Program-made: the position numbers and the translations under genes
The notes under the pieces: generated by a model
What the model was told of the DNA's origin: nothing
Databases searched by the model: none
What the model saw: the letters and a program-made list of their open reading frames with translations, nothing else
Shown here: in pieces, positions 1 to 5,078 of the stretch
How positions within the stretch are numbered: the first letter of the stretch is position 1
How the letters are laid out: every line of letters starts with the position of its first letter
Origin: an uncultured Lachnospiraceae bacterium
GTDB taxonomy: Bacteria; Bacillota; Clostridia; Lachnospirales; Lachnospiraceae
Assembly (NCBI GenBank): GCA_945788595.1
Contig: CALZMS010000073.1
Span: forward strand, 1 to 5,952
DNA length: 5,952 nt
Direction: 5' to 3'

Positions 1-380
1 ATTGCCTTATTCAGCGCGTCCAGTTCTTTGGTGTCGCCGCTTTTCACAGCATCCACAATGCAGTGCTCGATATGATCCTGCAGGATCACCTTACCTGTAT
101 TGTTGATGGCAGATTTGACAGCGGACAGCTGGATCAGAACCTCGCTGCAGTCACGGCCGTCTTCTACCATGCGTTTGATGGATTCCAGATGACCGATGGC
201 TCTGGACAGACGATTCAGCACCGCCTTGGTATTCTGGTGGGTATGAGTATGACCGTGGGCATGGCTGTGCTCCACCACCGTACCGTCCTCCAGAATATGC
301 TGATGCACGTGAGAATTTATCTCTTCCGTTCTGTGTTCATGCAGATGCGCATCGTCATGTTCGTGTATGTGTTCTGTCAT
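1..380 (-). CDS. csoR: CsoR/FrmR-family metal-sensing transcriptional repressor, His-rich N-terminus (3' end cut by window edge)
   Basis: Members of this all-helical family repress metal efflux or stress genes and let go of DNA when they bind metal or a thiol-reactive ligand. The frame is open from the ATG at 378-380 to the left edge, giving 126 complete residues; probably only a short C-terminal tail is missing. The family core runs from about residue 50 to the edge (KAVLNRLSRAIGHLESIKRM, then DGRDC, then DHIEHC). Cys78, His103 and Cys107 match the C-H-C triad that binds Cu(I) in true CsoR proteins; RcnR, FrmR and CstR differ at these positions. The first 48 residues hold 15 histidines, mostly as H-x-H repeats, which a typical CsoR of about 90-100 residues lacks. 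A GGAAGGA lies 14 nt upstream of the ATG, a rather long spacing. The regulated transporter is not in view. Family assignment is firm; copper specificity is inferred from the triad, and the His tail may add zinc or nickel binding. Confidence 0.9.
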   Translation of the reverse strand, partial: MTEHIHEHDDAHLHEHRTEEINSHVHQHILEDGTVVEHSHAHGHTHTHQNTKAVLNRLSRAIGHLESIKRMVEDGRDCSEVLIQLSAVKSAINNTGKVILQDHIEHCIVDAVKSGDTKELDALNKA

Positions 381-571
381 TGTATAACTTTTTTTCCTTC
401 CGCTAATTATAACAAATTTCCCGCATGCCTATTTCCGTATCTCCATAAATTGCGCAAATCCGTGTTTTTTCTTACATCATCATTACAAATGATTCAATCT
501 ATTTTGCTATACATTAATCAGACAATTTGGTACTGGCTGTATGATACTCTCGAAATTAACATTATGATGTC
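381..571. other. AT-rich intergenic spacer between the 76-residue gene and csoR
   Basis: Apart from the csoR promoter, the spacer holds a small perfect inverted repeat at 479-493 (ATCATT, 3-nt loop, AATGAT). No convincing intrinsic terminator follows the stop at 572, so read-through from the upstream gene into csoR is possible. No coding sequence is supported here. Confidence 0.5.
406..414 (-). promoter_or_regulatory. Extended -10 promoter of the csoR-like gene
   Basis: The minus strand reads TGTTATAAT, a perfect TATAAT with the TG dinucleotide of an extended -10. No good -35 box lies 16-18 bp upstream, which extended -10 promoters tolerate. The predicted start near 399 gives a leader of only about 20 nt, so the Shine-Dalgarno sits almost at the 5' end of the transcript. 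No recognisable CsoR operator (G/C-tract pseudopalindrome) was found around it. Confidence 0.5.
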
Positions 572-802
572 TTAAATCTCCGTAAAAGAATATCTCTGCT
601 TAATCCCGGATGTATCTATATCAAATATAATGGATCCGTCCTTCAGAACCGTCTTTTCATACGTAAAATTTTTATCCTTGAATTTCGCACGGACATATTC
701 TTCCGGATCCTCCAGTTCAACTTCCTCAAACTGGATGTCCCGCATCTGGTTATTGGAACACTGGTTAAAGATTTCCCAGCAGGCTTCATACATTTTTTTC
801 AT
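572..802 (-). CDS. Unrecognised 76-residue protein
   Basis: I do not recognise the family. The product is a small, acidic, apparently soluble protein with no signal peptide or membrane segment. It has an N-terminal helix-like stretch (MKKMYEACWEIFNQC, with Cys8 and Cys15) followed by an acidic patch (FEEVELEDPEEYV) and alternating residues suggesting beta strands (NFTYEKTVLKDGSIIFDID). The start at 800-802 is chosen because GGGGAG lies 6 nt upstream; a longer reading from a TTG at 833-835 would run through that ribosome site. It has a good promoter about 115 bp upstream, so it is a separate unit from the aminotransferase gene. The ribosome site, promoter and ordinary codon pattern support a real gene, but no function can be assigned. 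Confidence 0.7.
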   Translation of the reverse strand: MKKMYEACWEIFNQCSNNQMRDIQFEEVELEDPEEYVRAKFKDKNFTYEKTVLKDGSIIFDIDTSGIKQRYSFTEI

Positions 803-808
803 AGCTAT

Positions 809-814
809 CTCCCC
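809..814 (-). promoter_or_regulatory. Ribosome binding site fixing the start of the 76-residue gene
   Basis: GGGGAG on the minus strand ends 6 nt before the ATG at 800-802. It selects this ATG over the in-frame TTG at 833-835. Confidence 0.7.
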
Positions 815-916
815 GACGCCAGACTGACATAGCAATCACTTACAAAGTTGTCATGAAATCTGATACCCTCAATTCTCACTGGCCACTTCACACTATCGTT
901 GCTTTTGCACCAAATC

Positions 917-945
917 AGTATATCACTTTGACAGAGTTTTAACAA
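917..945 (-). promoter_or_regulatory. Promoter of the 76-residue gene
   Basis: On the minus strand, TTGTTA (-35, at 940-945) and TATACT (-10, at 917-922) are separated by exactly 17 bp, and TGA directly precedes the -10 box to make an extended -10. It lies just beyond the aminotransferase stop. The implied leader is about 108 nt, long for a gene of this size; no clear riboswitch or attenuator fold was seen in it. Confidence 0.6.
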
Positions 946-965
946 CCTGTGCCGACACAATTCTT

Positions 966-2486
966 TTAATTCTGGTGATAATTCTGCAGAAAATCCTTCA
1001 GATCTCCCATGGCACGCTTCAGGTTCTCTATTCTCGGCAGATACACCACACGGAAATGGTCGGGCTCATGCCAGTTAAAGCCGGTACCATTGACGATCAG
1101 CAGCTTTTTCTCCCGCAGAAGATCCAGGGCAAACTGCTCGTCATTGGTAATATTAAATTTCTTCACATCCAGCTTCGGAAAAGCGTAAAAGGCCGCCTGA
1201 GGCTTTACACAGGTGATGCCCGGAATATCATTCAATGCCTCGTACACATAATTTCTCTGATCAAAGATCCGTCCACCCGGTACCAGATACTCCTTGACGC
1301 TCTGGTAACCGCCCAGCGCCGTCTGAATAATGGACTGAGCCGGTACATTGGAGCACAAACGCATATTGGACAGCATATGGATACCCTCAATATAATCCTT
1401 TGCAATGGCTTTGTTGCCGCTTAAAATCATCCAGCCCACACGGAAACCGGCGATCATATGGGATTTGGACAATCCGCTGAAGGTCACGCAGAAGAGATCC
1501 GGTGCCAGAGACGCAATGGAGGTATGCTCCAGCCCATCCATAACGAGACGGTCATAGATCTCATCAGAAAAGATGATCAGCTGGTGTTCCCGGGCGATCT
1601 CCACGATCTGCTCCAGGATTTCCTTCGGATACAGCACACCCGTTGGATTATTGGGATTGATGATAACAATGGCCTTGGTACGATCCGTGACCTTACGACG
1701 GATATCATCGATGTCCGGATACCAGTTTGCTTCCTCATCGCAGATATAATGTACTACCTTGCCTCCCGCCAGTGTAGCCGAAGCCGTCCACAGCGGATAA
1801 TCCGGTGCCGGGATCAGGATCTCATCTCCCTGGTCCAGCAGTGCCTGCATACATAAACTGATCAGCTCGCTGACACCGTTACCTGTGTAAATATCGTTCA
1901 TCTGCACATTCGGCAGCTTCTTGATCTGGGCATACTGCATAATGGCTTTTCGTGCAGAAAAAAGTCCCCGGGAATCAGAATATCCCTCACACTCTGTGAG
2001 CTGCTGGCGCATATCCGCGATCACCTCATCCGGTGTACGGAAGCCAAAGGGCGCAGGATTTCCGATGTTCAGCTTGAGAATCTTCATTCCCGCCTCTTCC
2101 ATGCGGGCAGCTTCTTCCACTACCGGTCCGCGCACATCATAAAGCACGTTGTCAAGCTTCATAGATTTGGTAAAGTGACGAGTACCATTTTCATCCCGGA
2201 TATCCCGGCGAACAGGGGTAGGCATCTCTTTTTTTTCCACCGTTTCTGCTTCCATGGGTACATCTTCCCCCTGCAGCCAGAGCTGGTTTACTTCAAGAGC
2301 CTGGGCCATCACCTTTAAAATATCCCGGCGGGGCTGGGATTTGCCGCTCAGATACTGACTGATATGGCTCTTACTGATATGAATACCGCTCTCTTCTCCC
2401 ACCGGCTCCGCCAGACGCACCAGATCTACCTGACGAAGATTTTTTATATCCATGATTTCTTTTAAACGTTCTGCTACTGTTGCCAT
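966..2486 (-). CDS. alaA: Xre/CI-type HTH domain fused to alanine aminotransferase (AlaA type)
   Basis: AlaA enzymes catalyse the PLP-dependent exchange pyruvate + glutamate <-> alanine + 2-oxoglutarate in the cytoplasm. Residues about 105-506 match AlaA from end to end: VRGPV, KLNIGNPAPFGF (138-149), GNGVSELI, PAPDYPLW (Tyr230), NPNNPTG (277-283), SDEIYDR (Asp308, Tyr311), SGLSK with the PLP-binding Lys341, AGFRVGW (Arg349), and Arg479 for the substrate carboxylate. All catalytic residues are present. Residues 1-75 form an Xre/CI-like helix-turn-helix (RQVDLVRLA, then SKSHISQYLSGKSQP) ending in NQLWLQGEDVPM, a tail typical of phage-type repressors. Residues 76-105 are a charged linker. Standard AlaA is about 405 residues, so the extra 100 is the fused domain. 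The single frame, with GGAGGA 4 nt before the ATG, shows the fusion is genuine. Aminotransferase activity is very likely; DNA binding and its link to alanine or PLP are inferred. Confidence 0.95.
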   Translation of the reverse strand: MATVAERLKEIMDIKNLRQVDLVRLAEPVGEESGIHISKSHISQYLSGKSQPRRDILKVMAQALEVNQLWLQGEDVPMEAETVEKKEMPTPVRRDIRDENGTRHFTKSMKLDNVLYDVRGPVVEEAARMEEAGMKILKLNIGNPAPFGFRTPDEVIADMRQQLTECEGYSDSRGLFSARKAIMQYAQIKKLPNVQMNDIYTGNGVSELISLCMQALLDQGDEILIPAPDYPLWTASATLAGGKVVHYICDEEANWYPDIDDIRRKVTDRTKAIVIINPNNPTGVLYPKEILEQIVEIAREHQLIIFSDEIYDRLVMDGLEHTSIASLAPDLFCVTFSGLSKSHMIAGFRVGWMILSGNKAIAKDYIEGIHMLSNMRLCSNVPAQSIIQTALGGYQSVKEYLVPGGRIFDQRNYVYEALNDIPGITCVKPQAAFYAFPKLDVKKFNITNDEQFALDLLREKKLLIVNGTGFNWHEPDHFRVVYLPRIENLKRAMGDLKDFLQNYHQN

Positions 2487-2535
2487 ACTATCCTCCCCGA
2501 GATGTATTCCCGTTATTGTTATAGTTTATATCACT

Positions 2536-2558
2536 TTGGATAGTATAACACTATGCAA
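2536..2558. promoter_or_regulatory. 23-bp dyad over the -10 box: candidate operator
   Basis: TTGGATAGT (2536-2544) and ACTATGCAA (2550-2558) are inverted repeats matching at 8 of 9 positions around a 5-bp centre. They cover the -10 box and most of the spacer. An outer pair, ACTTTG (2533-2538) and CAAAGT (2561-2566), adds further symmetry. Binding here would block RNA polymerase. The natural candidate ligand is the HTH domain encoded directly downstream, by autorepression, as with CI-type repressors; this is inference. Confidence 0.5.
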
Positions 2559-2570
2559 TTCAAAGTTCAA
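2542..2570 (-). promoter_or_regulatory. Promoter of the HTH-aminotransferase gene
   Basis: On the minus strand, TTGAAC (-35, at 2565-2570) and TATACT (-10, at 2542-2547) are 17 bp apart, and TGT directly precedes the -10 to make an extended -10. Transcription would start near 2535, giving a leader of about 50 nt. Confidence 0.7.
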
Positions 2571-2757
2571 CATTTTAATTATAAGTTAATATCTTTAAAC
2601 CTCTTTTTTGTAAAAAGGCAAACTTTAAATCATTTTCTCAACATTCAAAAACATCACGAATCATTTCACCATATATTTGCCTAAAATACTGACAAATAAA
2701 CACTTCTTAATTACAGCTTATCAAAAAAGCTTTTTAATCCCCATCTTTTATACAATT

Positions 2758-3255
2758 TTATACTTTAATGCATAGTGCCTCACTCCAGGCATCCAATAAC
2801 CTGTCTAGTGTCCACGCTGCGTTGGCCGGACTAGTAGACGGCAGCACTACCGCTTCACGTCCAATCTTCTCCTGCTGATATTTCGCAAACATCTTCCCCG
2901 CTGTCTTTCCATTGACAAAAATCTTCTGAATATCCGCTTCTTCAAGAATACGCTCAATCGGATTCGGCACCACATCTCGTATGGAGGCGTCACTGGAACC
3001 GCTGATGGTACAGCTTTGGATCACATCCCACACAGCTATGTGATTCCTATGCAGAAATGCCTTTTTCTCTTCTATACTCCCCGGCACCGATTCCTTACAT
3101 ACCCCCGCCAGCACTTTCCAGAACCGGTTCTGGGGATGATGGTAGAAAAAAGCAGCTTCCCGGGATTTCACCGAAGGAAAGCTGCCAAGAATCAAAATCC
3201 GGCTGTCCCGGTCATAGACCGGCTCAATATTGTGTACTGCTTTTTCACTTTTCAT
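2758..3255 (-). CDS. DNA glycosylase of the uracil-DNA glycosylase superfamily, hypoxanthine/deoxyinosine type
   Basis: Enzymes of this branch (family 6) start base-excision repair by cutting deaminated bases, chiefly hypoxanthine from deoxyinosine, out of DNA. The 165-residue product shows the family blocks in order: ILILGSFPSVKSR (20-32), FYHHPQNRFW (37-46) with the conserved Asn43, VWDVI, FVNGKTAG (113-120) with Asn115, and LPSTSPAN (138-145), the superfamily loop that contacts DNA. Length is as expected for a single-domain glycosylase. The start at 3253-3255 is chosen because AGGAG lies 7 nt upstream; a longer frame to 3288 would add 11 residues unlike the family. It overlaps the preceding gene by 11 nt (ATGAAAAGTGA), so the two are probably translationally coupled. 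It is the last gene of the operon. Substrate range (hypoxanthine versus uracil or thymine mismatches) cannot be fixed from sequence alone. Confidence 0.88.
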   Translation of the reverse strand: MKSEKAVHNIEPVYDRDSRILILGSFPSVKSREAAFFYHHPQNRFWKVLAGVCKESVPGSIEEKKAFLHRNHIAVWDVIQSCTISGSSDASIRDVVPNPIERILEEADIQKIFVNGKTAGKMFAKYQQEKIGREAVVLPSTSPANAAWTLDRLLDAWSEALCIKV

Positions 3256-3493
3256 CCACCGGCTCCTCATCAAATTCCACCAGAGCATAGTAGCCTCTGG
3301 GATTTTCCTCGATTTCCAGCACAGTTCCTGTTCTGCTCTTAAGCCGCTGGTAGGCCGGATAATTCTTACTCATGGCCACCGCCGGCACAATGGTGTAATA
3401 ATAGGAAGTGGGCAGCTGACTCTCCGTCACTGTGACCTCCTGCCCTATGGTAAGAAGCCCTGTCCGCTCCATTTTAAACTCCATTTTACGCAT
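3245..3493 (-). CDS. Unrecognised 82-residue protein between the DNA methyltransferase and glycosylase
   Basis: I do not recognise the family. The product has no membrane segment or signal peptide. The sequence alternates like a small beta-barrel: GLLTIGQEVTVTE, then SYYYTIVPAVAM, then RTGTVLEIEENPRGYYALVEF. The last stretch resembles the strand-turn-strand of SH3-like or KOW-like domains, a weak structural guess. The start is placed at 3491-3493 because AAAGGA ends 8 nt upstream; the ATG at 3497-3499 is only 2 nt from it. The gene overlaps the methyltransferase end by 8 nt (ATGCGTAA) and the glycosylase start by 11 nt, so all three are almost certainly co-translated. That position suggests an accessory role in DNA modification or repair, which is inference only. 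Confidence 0.75.
   Translation of the reverse strand: MRKMEFKMERTGLLTIGQEVTVTESQLPTSYYYTIVPAVAMSKNYPAYQRLKSRTGTVLEIEENPRGYYALVEFDEEPVDEK
3263..3267 (-). promoter_or_regulatory. Ribosome binding site fixing the glycosylase start
   Basis: AGGAG on the minus strand, 7 nt before the ATG at 3253-3255, lies inside the end of the preceding gene. It supports the overlapped start and reinitiation by ribosomes finishing the upstream gene. Confidence 0.7.
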
Positions 3494-4373
3494 GATCATT
3501 TTCCTTTCTCAGATCCACAAACGAAAATTCAAAGGGATGGATAAAGCTGCTGCCCCGCATCCGCAGATCGTCCATCATATAATCCGCCACCTCAGCGCGG
3601 CTCTCGATCATACAGAAGCGCCTCTTCTGCTCTGCCGCCGCCCGGGCCGTAATGCCGATGCCCGCAAAGGGATCCAGCACCACATCATTCTGGAAGGAAT
3701 AGTACTGTACCACTCTTTCCGCCAGTCCCCGGGGGAATCTGGCCGGATATTTCTCCTCCGGATCCGCATGGATGTTCCAGATGTTTGTCTTTTCGTATCC
3801 ATCCGGAATACGGGATTTTTCCACCAGCTCCTGCTCGGGATGATCGTGGATCAACGCATCGATCAGCACATCCTGTCCCTTGCGATAGACCATCAGGTAC
3901 TCCGTCACCGGCTGAGGCTTGTACTGCAGCGGATTTCTGTCCACGGAAAAACGGCTGCCGCGGCCGGTCATACGCCCGGAACCATCCGCATTGCGAAGGA
4001 TAATATCATCCACAAACACAAAGCCCTCCTCCATAAAGATCCGATGCAGATCAAAGGTCACCGCAATACGAAGCGAAGATTCACTGCGGGTTCGTCTGGG
4101 GATCAGCACATGAGAGGCCGTAATGGCCAGAAAACGACCATCCGTGAGCACCCTGCCGCATTCCCGGATCACCTCTCTCATATAGGCAAGATACCGGTTA
4201 TACGCTGCCTGAATATCTTCTTCCTGCCCTGCTGCAAAGGGCTCCGGTGAAGTCATGATCAGATCCACACTCTCCTCCGGCAAAAAACGAAGCCCCTGCA
4301 GAGCCTCGCCCAAAAGTACCTGATTCTGCAGCGGGGAAATTCTGTATTCTCGTTTTTCTCTTCTGGCTGCCAT
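3486..4373 (-). CDS. Beta-class site-specific DNA methyltransferase (M.PvuII-like), altered catalytic motif
   Basis: Such enzymes transfer a methyl group from S-adenosylmethionine to an exocyclic amino group of cytosine (N4) or adenine (N6) in a specific DNA site. The 295-residue product has the beta order: catalytic motif IV near the N-terminus (VDLIMTSPEPFAAG, 36-49), a target-recognition region (about 90-195), then the SAM-binding motif I near the C-terminus (VVLDPFAGIGITARAA, 231-246). YKPQPVTEYLMVYRKG (151-166), NIWNI and ARFPRGLAERVV also fit the family. M.PvuII, an N4-cytosine enzyme, has MTSPPFA where this has MTSPEPFA, so a Glu seems inserted in the catalytic loop. GGAGA lies about 7 nt before the ATG. 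No restriction endonuclease is adjacent in view, so it looks like an orphan. It is the first gene of the overlapping operon with the 82-residue protein and the glycosylase. Class is firm; base specificity and activity are uncertain. Confidence 0.88.
   Translation of the reverse strand: MAARREKREYRISPLQNQVLLGEALQGLRFLPEESVDLIMTSPEPFAAGQEEDIQAAYNRYLAYMREVIRECGRVLTDGRFLAITASHVLIPRRTRSESSLRIAVTFDLHRIFMEEGFVFVDDIILRNADGSGRMTGRGSRFSVDRNPLQYKPQPVTEYLMVYRKGQDVLIDALIHDHPEQELVEKSRIPDGYEKTNIWNIHADPEEKYPARFPRGLAERVVQYYSFQNDVVLDPFAGIGITARAAAEQKRRFCMIESRAEVADYMMDDLRMRGSSFIHPFEFSFVDLRKENDHA
3502..3507 (-). promoter_or_regulatory. Ribosome binding site of the 82-residue gene
   Basis: AAAGGA on the minus strand is 8 nt from the ATG at 3491-3493 but only 2 nt from the ATG at 3497-3499. 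The spacing therefore favours the downstream ATG. Confidence 0.6.
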
Positions 4374-4417
4374 AAAATTCTCTCCAATTTCTTTATCGTA
4401 AATAGTTATTTAAGCGA

Positions 4418-4468
4418 AACAGCCGAATAGGATCGTCTGCAACGCAGTCCGCATACTATCCGGCTGTT
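4418..4468 (-). terminator. Large hairpin between coaD and the methyltransferase operon: possible terminator or RNA element
   Basis: The arms at 4418-4430 and 4456-4468 form a 13-bp stem (AACAGCCG/CGGCTGTT plus ATAG/CTAT). One position is a G-U pair in the minus-strand RNA but an A-C mismatch in the plus-strand RNA, which favours function on the minus strand. The 25-nt loop holds a small inner hairpin (CTGC, 3 nt, GCAG at 4437-4447). The sequence after the stem (TTCGCTTAAATAA) is a poor U-tract, so a coaD terminator is plausible but not textbook; it could instead stabilise or process the RNA. Confidence 0.45.
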
Positions 4469-4514
4469 GATTCTTCGAAAACTTATATCTGTTTAGTTTT
4501 TCAAAACTATTTTT

Positions 4515-4997
4515 TTACGCGTTACGGAATTTTTCCTGCATCATTTTAATAACAGGCTCCGGCACGTAACGGGAAATATCTTTTCCATAAAATCCAATTT
4601 CTTTTACAATGGTGGAACTAAGAAAAGCATATTCCAGACTCGTGGTAAAAAAGATCGTATCCATATCCGGATCAATGGAATGGTTTGTCTGTGCCATCTG
4701 CATCTCATATTCAAAATCCGAAATAGCTCTTAGTCCACGAACGATTACATGAGCATTGTTCTCTCTGGCGAAATCCACGGTCATGCCGTCAAAAAACTTA
4801 ACCGACACATTGGGCATGTCCTGTATACATGCCTCAATCATAGCCTTTCTCTCCTCCAGCGTGAAAGTGGATGTTTTTTTTGAATTTTTCAGAATTCCGA
4901 TGATCACTTCGTCCATGGCTTTAGAGGCCCGCCGGATAATGTCCAGATGCCCCAGTGTGATAGGATCAAAGCTTCCCGGATAGATTGCTCTTGCCAA
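4515..4997 (-). CDS. coaD: Phosphopantetheine adenylyltransferase
   Basis: CoaD catalyses the fourth step of coenzyme A synthesis: 4'-phosphopantetheine + ATP -> dephospho-CoA + pyrophosphate, in the cytoplasm. The 160-residue product has the usual length and every hallmark: IYPGSFDPITLGH (5-17) with the nucleotidyltransferase T-x-G-H signature, Lys41-Thr42 near the substrate site, VRGLRAISDFEYE (86-98), and LSSTIVKEI (126-134), the second ATP-binding motif. The start is TTG at 4995-4997: it gives the standard MARAIYPGSF N-terminus, no ATG is nearby, and a strong GGAGG lies 10 nt upstream. No clear promoter was found in the 81-nt gap before it, so it may be transcribed with the upstream exported-protein gene. 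In many Firmicutes coaD follows rsmD; here the immediate upstream gene is different. Confidence 0.98.
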   Translation of the reverse strand: MARAIYPGSFDPITLGHLDIIRRASKAMDEVIIGILKNSKKTSTFTLEERKAMIEACIQDMPNVSVKFFDGMTVDFARENNAHVIVRGLRAISDFEYEMQMAQTNHSIDPDMDTIFFTTSLEYAFLSSTIVKEIGFYGKDISRYVPEPVIKMMQEKFRNA

Positions 4998-5007
4998 TTT
5001 ATCTTTT

Positions 5008-5012
5008 CCTCC
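5008..5012 (-). promoter_or_regulatory. Ribosome binding site supporting the TTG start of coaD
   Basis: GGAGG on the minus strand, 10 nt before the TTG at 4995-4997. This is a strong Shine-Dalgarno at slightly long spacing, paired with a weak start codon. Confidence 0.7.
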
Positions 5013-5078
5013 GTACGGCAGATTCTTTTATCTGATCCAATGGATCGCAATTTACGGTTACTGCGCAATAATGAAAGA

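Larger units (their letters stand above)
2487..2757. other. AT-rich spacer between the DNA glycosylase and HTH-aminotransferase genes
   Basis: The half next to the aminotransferase gene holds its promoter and dyad. The remainder (about 2575-2757) is very AT-rich with no supported gene. A 12-bp palindrome, AAAAAGCTTTTT at 2724-2735, and an imperfect hairpin near 2601-2619 are present, but neither has the GC stem and following T-run of a clear terminator. Confidence 0.5.

Noticed and set aside
450..457. TTGCGCAA palindrome upstream of csoR as an operator
   Set aside because: An 8-bp palindrome is expected about once in a spacer of this length, and it does not resemble known CsoR operators.
63..575. 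170-codon open frame on the plus strand
   Set aside because: It is antisense to the csoR-like gene, whose minus-strand frame gives a clear family match. The part beyond 380 is AT-rich spacer with no ribosome site.
919..930. 12-mer TATATCACTTTG repeated at 2527-2538 near the two promoters, as a shared operator
   Set aside because: About one exact 12-mer repeat is expected by chance in a window of this size, more in AT-rich DNA. It sits at different places relative to the two -10 boxes, and part of the match is the extended -10 itself.
2724..2735. AAAAAGCTTTTT palindrome as terminator of the glycosylase operon
   Set aside because: The palindrome has no room for a loop without losing its only GC pairs, so the hairpin would be very weak.
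3256..3288. Upstream extension of the glycosylase by 11 residues
   Set aside because: It lacks a better ribosome site, would overlap the previous gene by 44 nt, and adds residues before the family's normal N-terminus.
3432..4250. 272-codon open frame on the plus strand
   Set aside because: It is antisense to the methyltransferase, whose motifs are unmistakable. The plus-strand product is rich in His and Arg with no recognisable domain, as expected of a shadow frame.
4494..4509. AT-rich hairpin just after coaD, followed by a T-run on the plus strand
   Set aside because: The orientation would terminate plus-strand transcripts, but no plus-strand gene exists here, and the stem is nearly all A-T.
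5034..5046. GATCCAATGGATC palindrome before coaD as a terminator or operator
   Set aside because: There is no T-run after it on either strand and no promoter overlaps it; the symmetry is short enough to be chance.
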